A DNA stretch of 5,276 nt from an uncultured Planctomycetaceae bacterium (GTDB lineage Bacteria; Planctomycetota; Planctomycetia; Pirellulales; Pirellulaceae): NCBI GenBank assembly GCA_937967665.1, contig CALBSZ010000153.1, positions 1 to 5,276 of the forward strand, written 5' to 3'. Made by a program: the position numbers and the translations under genes. Positions 1 through 5,276 of this stretch are shown here, piece after piece (position 1 is the stretch's first letter; each line of letters begins with the position of its first letter). The notes below the pieces were generated by a model, which was given only the letters and a program-made list of their open reading frames with translations, did no database searches and was not told where the DNA came from.

Positions 1-445
1 AGGAGACTGGAAAACTTCAGAAAAACTCCTTTGCGGGCAACTTTGTTGAACCTATTCACGCGTCATGAGCGTTTGGGGGTGTACGTCATACGTGTCATCA
101 CGAGCCATCTCTGCGGTTGTATGTTACGGAACAGGTACGTGGGCAGGATCCTAGCAGCCAGCATGGACATATTGCGTCCAACCTGGGTTCTGTTATGCGT
201 CAATTTCCCGTCTGGCTTGTGCTGGGCTCGCACGCTCCCTCTCGAATTAAAGGGCATCTATCACTCAAAGGTGCTACACGTCAGTGGTCCGAACTTAGCA
301 TACATTTCCACCAATACAACTAGTCGCAGAAACGCAAGAAGTGTTTTCCACGACTCTTCCGGTCACGAAATCTACGCAGCCTGAACAAGGTCGAGCGTGG
401 CGTCACGGATATGCGAAACTCCCCAGAGCCCGGTTGCTCGGTCTA

Positions 446-458
446 GTGCGAGTCGCAC
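446..458. promoter_or_regulatory. Perfect 13-nt palindrome, possible operator
   Basis: GTGCGAGTCGCAC is a perfect inverted repeat with 6-nt arms around a single central base, about 135 bases before the start of the dehydrogenase. Its position would suit a dimeric repressor or activator site. Arms this short also occur by chance in a window of this size, and no regulator gene is visible nearby, so the call is weak. Confidence 0.15.
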
Positions 459-579
459 CGGCGTGTAGCGTCTGCGGCGCTGTAAAATACCGTGTCAATC
501 GGCGAAAAAACCGCTACACTTACGCGAAACGCGCTGTAATGATGCGACGCGTAAAGGGGACGGCGGTCGTGCCGACTTC

Positions 580-584
580 AGGAA
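580..584 (+). promoter_or_regulatory. Ribosome binding site fixing the dehydrogenase start
   Basis: AGGAA ends 8 bases before the ATG at 593. It is the reason to place the start there rather than at the far upstream in-frame start at 341 or at the second ATG at 602. Confidence 0.6.
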
Positions 585-592
585 TTTTCGCC

Positions 593-1540
593 ATGAAAGC
601 CATGTTGTTGCGACGCGTGGTGTCATTCGAAGACACTGCCACTCCGCTTGAACTGGACGAGGTTCCCAAACCTGAACCGGCAGACGGAGCAGTGCTGCTG
701 CGGGTCGGTACCTGTGGGGTTTGCCATACGGAGTTGGACGAGATCGAGGGGAGGGTCGTGCCGTCTATGCTGCCAATCATTCCGGGGCATCAAGTTGTCG
801 GACGCGTTGTGGAACGGGGACGGAACGCGACAAATTTCCAGGAGGGAGATCGCGTGGGCGTCGGCTGGATTCATTCGTCCACAGGCGACCGAGACGAGAA
901 TATCCGCCCCCAGTTCCGCGCCACCATTCCCGAGCCGCTGACTGACGAACAGGCGGCTCCATTACTCTGTGCCGGAGCGATCGGTTACCGCGCGTTAAAA
1001 TTGACCAATCTCCTCGACGGTCAGCCGCTGGGATTGACCGGCTTCGGCGCCTCCGCGCACATCGTCATCCAACTCGCCCACTGCATGTTCCCAAACAGCG
1101 AAGTGTACGTGTTCGCGCGGGACGAATCGTCACGTACGTTCGCGCGCCAATTGGGCGCCGTCTGGGCCGGCGCTACGACCGATCGCGCTCCACAAAAACT
1201 GCGTGCCATCATTGACACTACCCCCGCCTGGACGCCGGTTGTCGAGGCGCTCAAGAACCTGGCACCCGGCGGACGCCTGGTCATCAATGCCATCCGCAAG
1301 CAGGACGCGGACAAAGACTATCTGCGTTTGCTGAGTTATCACGAAGATCTCTGGCTGGAACGCGAGATCAAATCGGTTGCGAACATCACGCAGTACGACA
1401 TCCGCGAGTTCCTGCCGCTGGCTGCCCGCGTTCCGATCACGCCCACCGTGGAAACCTATCGCCTGGAAGACGCCAATCGCGCCCTGGTCGAACTGCACGA
1501 TGGCCAAAACCGCGGCGCCAAAGTGCTGGTGGTCGATTAG
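593..1540 (+). CDS. Zinc-type alcohol dehydrogenase, medium-chain family, internally shortened
   Basis: This is a 315-residue cytoplasmic NAD(P)-dependent oxidoreductase of the medium-chain (GroES-like plus Rossmann) superfamily, probably interconverting an alcohol and an aldehyde. The substrate cannot be read from the sequence. The GroES-like domain covers roughly residues 1-125 and carries the expected catalytic zinc ligands Cys44 (in CGVCHTE), His66 (in PGHQ) and Cys126 (in LLCAGAIGYRAL). The Rossmann domain follows, with its glycine motif GFGASA at 150-155. The start at 593 has a good ribosome binding site and gives the family's usual N terminus; the frame stays open back to 341, but that extension looks like noise. 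Family members are usually about 330-345 residues. Here the text jumps from FRAT (108-111) to IPEP (112-115), so the segment normally holding GGYAEY is absent. None of the four structural-zinc cysteines is present either. The frame is otherwise intact. It converges on the minus-strand genes, so it is likely its own transcript. Family assignment is firm; activity is uncertain. Confidence 0.9.
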   Translation: MKAMLLRRVVSFEDTATPLELDEVPKPEPADGAVLLRVGTCGVCHTELDEIEGRVVPSMLPIIPGHQVVGRVVERGRNATNFQEGDRVGVGWIHSSTGDRDENIRPQFRATIPEPLTDEQAAPLLCAGAIGYRALKLTNLLDGQPLGLTGFGASAHIVIQLAHCMFPNSEVYVFARDESSRTFARQLGAVWAGATTDRAPQKLRAIIDTTPAWTPVVEALKNLAPGGRLVINAIRKQDADKDYLRLLSYHEDLWLEREIKSVANITQYDIREFLPLAARVPITPTVETYRLEDANRALVELHDGQNRGAKVLVVD

Positions 1541-1549
1541 TTTGAAGCC

Positions 1550-1562
1550 CGCTCAGTGAGCG
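1550..1562 (+). terminator. Short hairpin just after the dehydrogenase stop
   Basis: CGCTCAGTGAGCG is a perfect inverted repeat starting 10 bases after the dehydrogenase stop codon. As RNA it can form a 5-bp stem with an AGT loop. It lacks the run of T expected of an intrinsic terminator, so it may only mark the transcript end or protect the 3' end. The convergent gene arrangement makes a terminator in this interval likely; this is the best candidate I see. Confidence 0.25.
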
Positions 1563-1724
1563 TCGCGCACGATGAGCGTGAATTACAGACACTACCGAAC
1601 ACGTCGTCGCTGCTCGTAGATGACTACCCTATGAGGATTTTCACCGTGCGTCGTGCGAACGGGCCGACTGGCGGAAATTGCTGTCCGGCAACCGCGCCAT
1701 CGATGGAACCCGCAAGTCCCCATC

Positions 1725-1910
1725 TCATTCGTCTTCGTCGGCCGCATCCAGGGCATACAACGCTTCGCAAGCGTCCTCGTATGTCGCGTACGGACCCTCG
1801 TCAACCAGGATTCCAGCATTGGCCGTCGCGGCATCTTCGGGAGTTTGATCCGCCTGAACGGGTACGACTGTCAATCCATCATCGAGTTCCACAATGGCAA
1901 AACTCACCAT
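1725..1910 (-). CDS. Small, extremely acidic hypothetical protein
   Basis: This encodes 61 residues that I cannot assign to a named family. The protein has 16 Asp/Glu and no Lys, Arg or His, giving a net charge near -16. The N-terminal part (MVSFAIVELDDGLTVVPV, residues 1-18) looks like a beta hairpin around a DDG turn. A middle section rich in Asp, Glu and Ala leads to GPYATYEDACEALYAL (39-54), which reads as a helix, and the tail is DAADEDE. There is no signal peptide or membrane segment, so it should be cytoplasmic. The start is well fixed by GAGGAG 7 bases upstream. The tidy protein-like composition, strong ribosome binding site and plausible fold argue for a real gene rather than a chance frame. 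It lies downstream of the sulfatase on the same strand after a 330-bp spacer and converges with the alcohol dehydrogenase, so it may have its own promoter. A DNA-mimic or protein-binding role could be imagined from the charge alone, but nothing else supports it. Confidence 0.75.
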   Translation of the reverse strand: MVSFAIVELDDGLTVVPVQADQTPEDAATANAGILVDEGPYATYEDACEALYALDAADEDE

Positions 1911-1917
1911 GGCATGT

Positions 1918-1923
1918 CTCCTC
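1918..1923 (-). promoter_or_regulatory. Strong ribosome binding site of the small acidic gene
   Basis: Read on the minus strand, GAGGAG ends 7 bases before the ATG at 1910. This is close to an ideal Shine-Dalgarno match and is the main evidence that the short frame is translated. Another ATG at 1915-1913 is in a different frame and too close to the site. Confidence 0.7.
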
Positions 1924-2084
1924 TATTTTGCGGATGCTAAACAGGAAATCCGTCCCGCGACAAGATTCGCAAAGACGGCACACACCTCACATTTCTGCAT
2001 GTTGCGTGCCAAACGGGACGTTCCTGGGAGCTTGAAATGTACCTGGCGGCAAACGCACGTCTGCCTGCAAATTTTCGCAAGCAT
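1923..2084 (-). pseudogene. Possible zinc-ribbon-like small frame or remnant
   Basis: A 53-residue minus-strand frame beginning at an ATG (2084) contains CVC at residues 20-22 and CEVC at 42-45, spaced like a CxC...CxxC metal-binding ribbon, with the segment KLPGTSRLARNMQ between them. Small zinc ribbons of this general pattern are common in planctomycetes. Its TAG stop (1925-1923) shares a base with the ribosome binding site of the acidic gene, an arrangement seen in translationally coupled pairs. Against it: no ribosome binding site precedes the ATG, the usual glycine after each Cys pair is missing, third-position base use is not gene-like, and another frame over the same bases is also open. 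I lean towards a chance frame or decayed gene. Confidence 0.2.
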
Positions 2085-2240
2085 TTGGCGGAACGATAGT
2101 TGCTTCCGGCTTTGTGGCAAGAAACGTAGCCCGCGGTGCAGCCAAGCTGACATTGGGACTTGAACGGCATCCATGTCCATGGAGCTAGATGGCGTTTGCC
2201 GCGGCGGGAGACGAAATGGGAGCCGCGTGCGCAAACTGCT

Positions 2241-3665
2241 TTACCGACTGGCGTAGTCGTCGCCGTTAATGCTGTGGATGACCGAGGTCATCCAAGCGGT
2301 CAACTCGTCTTGCATCTGCTCGAACGTTTCCTTGTGCTCGGGATTCTTGGCGCAATCGGTGGTCTCGCCGGGATCGCTGGCCAGGTTGTAGAGTTCATAG
2401 GTGCTGCCGTTGATGCGGTGCAGCTTCCATGGCCAATCGAGCCAGGCAGCGTGCCCTTTCGCGAAGTCTTCCGAGAACTGCGGGAAGTCGTCAACGTCCT
2501 TGCGCATCCGCGCGGGATCGTGGGGAGGCGGTGCGTCGGCTTCCTGCTTGAGCATGATCGCCTTTAAGATGCGATCGCTCCAAGTGCCTTGGCCGTTCTG
2601 AAAATGGTGCCAGAAGCCGATGGGCCTGCCGCGCGCCGTCGCCTCGCCCGCGATCACGTCGCTGACGTCGACACCGTCCAGCGGGTGTGGCGCTTTCAGC
2701 TTCACGCCGGTCATCGCCATCAGGGTCGGATACAGGTCCATCGTCGATACCGGCACTGAGGTGCGCCCCTGGAGACCCTGAGCGGGCCAAACCACAATCC
2801 CGGGAACGCGCAGTCCCCCTTCGTAGACCGAGCCCTTCCTGGCCCGCCCCCCGGACGTCTCTGGATTGAGGCCACCATTGTCGCTGCAATACCAAAGAAT
2901 CGTATTCTCAGCCAGCTGCATCTCCCGGAGTTCGCGGCGCAATCGCCCCAGTTGTTGATCCAGCAGCGTGATCTCGCGATAGTAGCCGGCTCGCGGTTTG
3001 CCGTCGTATAACACGGGGCCGTCCGGCGACTCCGCGTGCGGATCGTGCGGCGACGGAAACCAGATCACGGTGAACAACGGACGGTCCCCATCCTTGTGTT
3101 TGCGCAGGAAGGCAATCGCTTCGTCCATGGTGACGACGGAGCCCTTGCCTTGATGCTGTCGCACCGTGCCGTTGTGGCTCAGGAACGGGTTGTTGTCGAA
3201 GAAATTGAGTCCGATGGCCCATTCGTCAAAGCCCATGCCGCTTGGGTTACACGGCGAATCCGGCTGTCCCGATCCCAGATGGACCTTGCCGAAGATGCCG
3301 GTGACATAGCCGGCATCCCGGAGTGTTTCGGCAATCGTCTGTTCGTGGGGCCGCATATAACGGCCATGGTTGGTCACTTTGGTTCGCACCGGCGAGCGGC
3401 CTGTCATGACACTGGCACGCGTCGGGGAACAGACGGGCGCGCCGGCATAAAAGCGATCAAACACAAAGCCTTCCGCGGCCATGGCGTCTTGTGCCGGAGT
3501 CTGGACAAAAGGATGCCCATTGTAGCCCACGTCGCCCCAGCCCTGATCATCCGCCATCACGAGAACAACGTTCGGCCGCTTGTCCACCTGCCACTCTTTG
3601 GCATGCCCTTGCCAGCTGAATAACTGGCTCACGACAAGAGTCGTCAACAACAGTCGCAATTGCAT
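2241..3665 (-). CDS. Secreted type I (formylglycine-dependent) sulfatase
   Basis: A 474-residue sulfatase of the arylsulfatase A-like S1 family, which hydrolyses sulfate esters from sugars or aryl compounds. The start at 3665 gives a clear Sec signal peptide (MQLR, then LLLTTLVV, likely cut after Ala22 in QGHA) and no lipobox Cys, so the enzyme should be periplasmic or extracellular. The frame is open back to 4055, but upstream residues look random and run through a tandem repeat; a GGAA sits 8 bases before the chosen ATG. Active-site features appear in order: metal-binding Asp39-Asp40 (ADDQGWGD), the maturation motif CSPTRASVMTGR with Cys79 to be converted to formylglycine and Arg83, GKVHLG with Lys127 and His129, HDPH (207-210), metal ligands Asp262-Asn263 in SDNGG, and Lys277 in RKGSVYEGGLRVP. 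The C-terminal subdomain ends with the usual YELYNLASDPGET text. Val128 replaces the common Trp of GKWHLG, which is mild. It needs a formylglycine-generating enzyme, not encoded here. The natural substrate cannot be told; the esterase/SMP-30 neighbour suggests polysaccharide breakdown. Confidence 0.95.
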   Translation of the reverse strand: MQLRLLLTTLVVSQLFSWQGHAKEWQVDKRPNVVLVMADDQGWGDVGYNGHPFVQTPAQDAMAAEGFVFDRFYAGAPVCSPTRASVMTGRSPVRTKVTNHGRYMRPHEQTIAETLRDAGYVTGIFGKVHLGSGQPDSPCNPSGMGFDEWAIGLNFFDNNPFLSHNGTVRQHQGKGSVVTMDEAIAFLRKHKDGDRPLFTVIWFPSPHDPHAESPDGPVLYDGKPRAGYYREITLLDQQLGRLRRELREMQLAENTILWYCSDNGGLNPETSGGRARKGSVYEGGLRVPGIVVWPAQGLQGRTSVPVSTMDLYPTLMAMTGVKLKAPHPLDGVDVSDVIAGEATARGRPIGFWHHFQNGQGTWSDRILKAIMLKQEADAPPPHDPARMRKDVDDFPQFSEDFAKGHAAWLDWPWKLHRINGSTYELYNLASDPGETTDCAKNPEHKETFEQMQDELTAWMTSVIHSINGDDYASR

Positions 3666-3913
3666 TAATGTGATTCCATGGAAAGGATGTTGGGAAACGA
3701 CGCGTCCTCGCCCCCCAAAATCGTTTTGAAATAAAGTAGGCGACAGACAGTCTAACATGAATCCCCTGCCATCGCATCTAAAGAGTGGCGTCGTCCGGAT
3801 ACACTTGCTTGCGCCGCGTGCTTGTAGTACCGCGGATTTTCGCAAAGGATACACTTGCTTGCGCCGCGTGCTTGTAGTACCGCGGATTTTCGCAAAGAGG
3901 GGCGGGTGTCGAA
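3666..3913. other. Spacer between esterase/SMP-30 gene and sulfatase
   Basis: This 248-bp interval holds the 50-bp tandem repeat and then about 130 bases of apparently unique leader before the sulfatase. No gene is present. An A/T-richer patch on the minus strand around 3725-3740 (TACTTTATT, then CAAAACG) could include a -10 element for a sulfatase promoter, but no convincing -35 partner is seen, so I do not call one. The spacing is long for a tight operon. Confidence 0.5.
3797..3896. repeat. Perfect 50-bp tandem repeat, two hairpin-forming copies
   Basis: Positions 3797-3846 and 3847-3896 are identical, head to tail. Each unit can fold on either strand: TTGCG pairs with CGCAA and CCGCG with CGCGG, giving a 10-bp stem with a 5-nt A/T bulge on one side and a 12-nt loop (first unit arms 3809-3818 with 3831-3835 and 3841-3845; second unit 50 bases later). 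The repeat begins 17 bases after the stop of the esterase/SMP-30 gene and lies 131 bases before the sulfatase start. The period is not a multiple of three and no credible protein crosses it, so it is non-coding. It could end or protect the upstream transcript, act in the sulfatase leader, or be a recent slippage duplication. No T run follows the stem, so a classic intrinsic terminator is unlikely. Confidence 0.95.
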
Positions 3914-5275
3914 CTAGCGTTTCGGTTTTTCGACCGTCAATGGGCGTCGATAGATTCTTTTGCCGTGCGCGATGTACAGCGTGCTGTGGTCGCTGCCGGC
4001 CAGAATGCAGGAAGTCAGCGGCTGATCCGCGTCGACTTTCGGCAGGACTCCACACGGACGGCCGGTGGGGTCGAAAATCTGGACGCCCAGATCGCTGGTG
4101 ACGTAGTAGCGCCCTCGCTTGTCGACGGCCATGCCATCCCCGCGGGAAGTGGAAACGTAAGGCGGCGGCGCGTTAAATCGGAAATCGCCCGCGGGATCGA
4201 TACGACGCCGCATCGGCAGCGTCGGCATCTTGGCATCCAGGACAGCTCCGCTGTTCACGCGGAATGTCCAGGTATATTGCCCGCCGTAATCGGAAACCGC
4301 CAGCGTGCCTCCGTCATTGGAAAGGGCGATGCCGTTGGGTTTGCTAATGCCCGTATCAGCCGGCGCCGTTGCACCGGTGCGCGGATCGATGCGTGTTACC
4401 TGGCTGATTCCGGTTTCCGTAATCAGGATGAAGCCGTCACGCGTGACGGCCAGGTCGTTGGGTTTGACGCCAGTGGCCACCGTCCGCACTTCGCCGCTCT
4501 TGATATCGATCGAGATTACGCGGCCTTTCGAACCGCGGCCTTTCGAACGCTGGCAGCCGTAGAGCAGCGAACCGTCCGGGCTGAATTCGAGCCCGCTCAC
4601 CGCTTCCTTAGCGACTTCCGTTCGTGAACCATCGGCCGCGCTGATGCGATAGATCGCAGCCGCCTTCATGTCACAAAAATAGAGGTTACCATCCTGGTCG
4701 GCGCAGAGGCCGTCGGCGAAACCGAGGTTGTCGGCAACCCGTTCCCAGGATTCCCCCGGAATCAACAGGTTCAGCAGTGTCAGGTCTCCGCCCAGATCCC
4801 CGCTCGTATCGATCGCTGGCTTGGTAACTTCCTTCCGCCACAGCCACTTCATGGCTTCGGGGAATCTGGCGCTGCCAAAATCCGCATTGTGCGCGTATCC
4901 TTCGGCCCAATCGAAACGTGTATCGTAGCCCATGTATTTCAACGCGGATGCCATGAGCTGGTTGGACCAGGGCCAGCTGCCGAAAGCGTTGTCGACGTCT
5001 CCACTGGTGTCGGCCAGGTAGACGCGAATGGGCTTGGGTTCCGTCTTGCGAATCAGAGATGGATAAACATTGCCTCCGCGCAGATTGGTAAAGCTGCCCA
5101 CGTTGGAATACACCTTGTGGAAATAGTCTGTTCGCTCCCAGGCCGCGGTGAACGCACAGATGGCACCCGAGCTGGAACCGCCAATGGCGTGCAGGGCGGG
5201 ATCGTCGGCGATCGTGTAGCGCTGGCGGACTTCGGGAATGATTTCTTCGAGCAGGAAACGGACATAGCGATCTCC
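3914..5275 (-). CDS. Esterase / SMP-30 (gluconolactonase-like) fusion protein, 5' end outside window
   Basis: Partial: the last 453 residues are present and the frame is open to the window edge. Residues 1 to about 150 are the C-terminal half of an alpha/beta-hydrolase esterase related to enterochelin esterase (Fes-like, putative esterase family). Visible are the nucleophile elbow GGSSSG with Ser35 at its centre, an acidic stretch LADTSGDVDN (about 87-96) that should hold the catalytic Asp, and His129 in GYAHN, followed by the typical PEAMKWLWR. From about residue 165 to 445 comes a six-bladed SMP-30/gluconolactonase propeller with repeated blade strands (DGNLYFCD, KPNDLAVTRDG, KPNGIALSNDGG, GDGMAVDKRG). 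Asn273 or Asn314, and Asp380, are candidate metal ligands. The protein probably removes ester groups and acts on a lactone or sugar ester. Similar two-domain proteins are common in planctomycetes and are usually exported, but the N terminus is not seen. A 15-bp in-frame duplication sits in the propeller. An internal GTG at 5113 is not the true start, because esterase homology continues upstream of it. Confidence 0.9.
   Translation of the reverse strand, partial: GDRYVRFLLEEIIPEVRQRYTIADDPALHAIGGSSSGAICAFTAAWERTDYFHKVYSNVGSFTNLRGGNVYPSLIRKTEPKPIRVYLADTSGDVDNAFGSWPWSNQLMASALKYMGYDTRFDWAEGYAHNADFGSARFPEAMKWLWRKEVTKPAIDTSGDLGGDLTLLNLLIPGESWERVADNLGFADGLCADQDGNLYFCDMKAAAIYRISAADGSRTEVAKEAVSGLEFSPDGSLLYGCQRSKGRGSKGRVISIDIKSGEVRTVATGVKPNDLAVTRDGFILITETGISQVTRIDPRTGATAPADTGISKPNGIALSNDGGTLAVSDYGGQYTWTFRVNSGAVLDAKMPTLPMRRRIDPAGDFRFNAPPPYVSTSRGDGMAVDKRGRYYVTSDLGVQIFDPTGRPCGVLPKVDADQPLTSCILAGSDHSTLYIAHGKRIYRRPLTVEKPKR
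4519..4548. repeat. Perfect 15-bp tandem duplication inside the SMP-30 domain
   Basis: CGCGGCCTTTCGAAC occurs twice head to tail (4519-4533 and 4534-4548). On the coding strand it adds five residues, producing RSKGRGSKGR in a loop between propeller strands at about residues 243-252 of the partial protein. The reading frame is kept. The exact identity of the copies points to a recent event or strong slippage. Confidence 0.95.
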
Positions 5276-5276
5276 C

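Larger units (their letters stand above)
1..592. other. Long non-coding stretch upstream of the alcohol dehydrogenase
   Basis: I see no gene here. The open frames present (for example plus strand 31-384, or the upstream extension 341-592 of the dehydrogenase frame) give protein with no family resemblance, no sensible start and no ribosome binding site. No tRNA cloverleaf or rRNA segment is recognisable. Small structures present are a perfect 13-nt palindrome at 446-458, CGCG arms at 523-526 and 530-533 separated by AAA, and the motif CGTCAT at 61-66 and 84-89. The last 100-150 bases should carry the promoter of the downstream dehydrogenase, but no convincing -35/-10 pair is visible. Confidence 0.6.
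1911..2240. other. 330-bp spacer between sulfatase and small acidic gene
   Basis: No gene can be supported with confidence. The interval contains the ribosome binding site of the acidic gene at its low end, a weak cysteine-rich minus-strand frame (1923-2084), a 5+2+5 inverted repeat CCATGTCCATGG at 2171-2182, and GCGGC/GCCGC arms at 2201-2205 and 2222-2226, which lie 15 bases beyond the sulfatase stop. Those arms enclose a 16-nt loop with no T run, so they are at best a poor terminator. The promoter for the small acidic gene is expected here but I could not pick it out. Confidence 0.5.

Noticed and set aside
31..384. Plus-strand open frame of 117 codons at the window start
   Set aside because: It starts at TTG without a ribosome binding site, has no recognisable motif or domain, and its composition looks random.
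341..592. 84-codon in-frame N-terminal extension of the dehydrogenase
   Set aside because: The family N terminus begins at the ATG at 593, which has AGGAA 8 bases upstream; the extension has no family resemblance.
543..618. TGCGACGCGT occurring at 543-552 and again at 609-618
   Set aside because: The second copy lies inside the dehydrogenase coding sequence; a 10-base match in GC-rich sequence is not enough for a regulatory repeat.
2171..2182. CCATGTCCATGG inverted repeat as an operator
   Set aside because: Short arms with a 2-base gap are expected by chance, and no regulator or matching second site is seen.
2201..2226. GCGGC/GCCGC arms beyond the sulfatase stop as a terminator
   Set aside because: A 5-bp stem with a 16-nt loop and no T run is too weak to call.
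3036..3623. 195-codon plus-strand frame inside the sulfatase
   Set aside because: It is an antisense shadow of a strongly conserved sulfatase coding region and has no domain of its own.
3797..3896. CRISPR array
   Set aside because: The two 50-bp units are directly adjacent with no spacer between them and there are no cas genes, so this is a plain tandem repeat.
3666..4055. 130-codon N-terminal extension of the sulfatase overlapping the esterase/SMP-30 gene
   Set aside because: The start at 3665 gives a textbook signal peptide. The extension runs through the 50-bp repeat and over the end of the neighbouring gene in another frame.
3965..4627. 220-codon plus-strand frame inside the SMP-30 region
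   Set aside because: It is an antisense shadow of the propeller domain; the repeated look of its protein comes from the blades on the other strand.

Overview
The window looks like part of a bacterial chromosome of moderately high GC. Its content is typical of Planctomycetes, or a related PVC lineage: a secreted formylglycine sulfatase, an esterase joined to an SMP-30/gluconolactonase propeller, a tiny acidic orphan protein, and long spacers between genes. This assignment rests on gene content only, because no rRNA or other marker gene is present.

Layout. Positions 1-592 hold no gene I can support. A zinc-type medium-chain alcohol dehydrogenase runs on the plus strand (593-1540). Everything else recognisable runs on the minus strand and converges on it. 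Read in the direction of transcription, these are: the C-terminal 453 residues of an esterase/SMP-30 fusion (5275 down to 3914, 5' end outside the window), a 248-bp spacer with a perfect 50-bp tandem repeat, a secreted sulfatase (3665 down to 2241), a 330-bp spacer with a weak cysteine-rich reading frame, and a 61-residue acidic protein (1910 down to 1725).

How the genes may work together. The sulfatase and the esterase/SMP-30 protein are same-strand neighbours. Both are of types used to take apart decorated (sulfated or esterified) polysaccharides or sugar lactones outside the cytoplasm, so a shared catabolic role is plausible. The spacer and its hairpin repeat mean they need not share one transcript. 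The alcohol dehydrogenase converges on them and is probably a separate unit.

Oddities. (1) The 50-bp perfect tandem repeat has each unit able to fold into a bulged hairpin. (2) A perfect in-frame 15-bp tandem duplication lies inside the SMP-30 domain. (3) The alcohol dehydrogenase lacks the structural-zinc cysteines and appears to have lost about 20 residues around the conserved GGYAEY segment. (4) The 61-residue protein has 16 acidic residues and no Lys, Arg or His. I see no CRISPR array, phage, insertion sequence, tRNA or rRNA. Apart from these points the window looks like ordinary chromosome.
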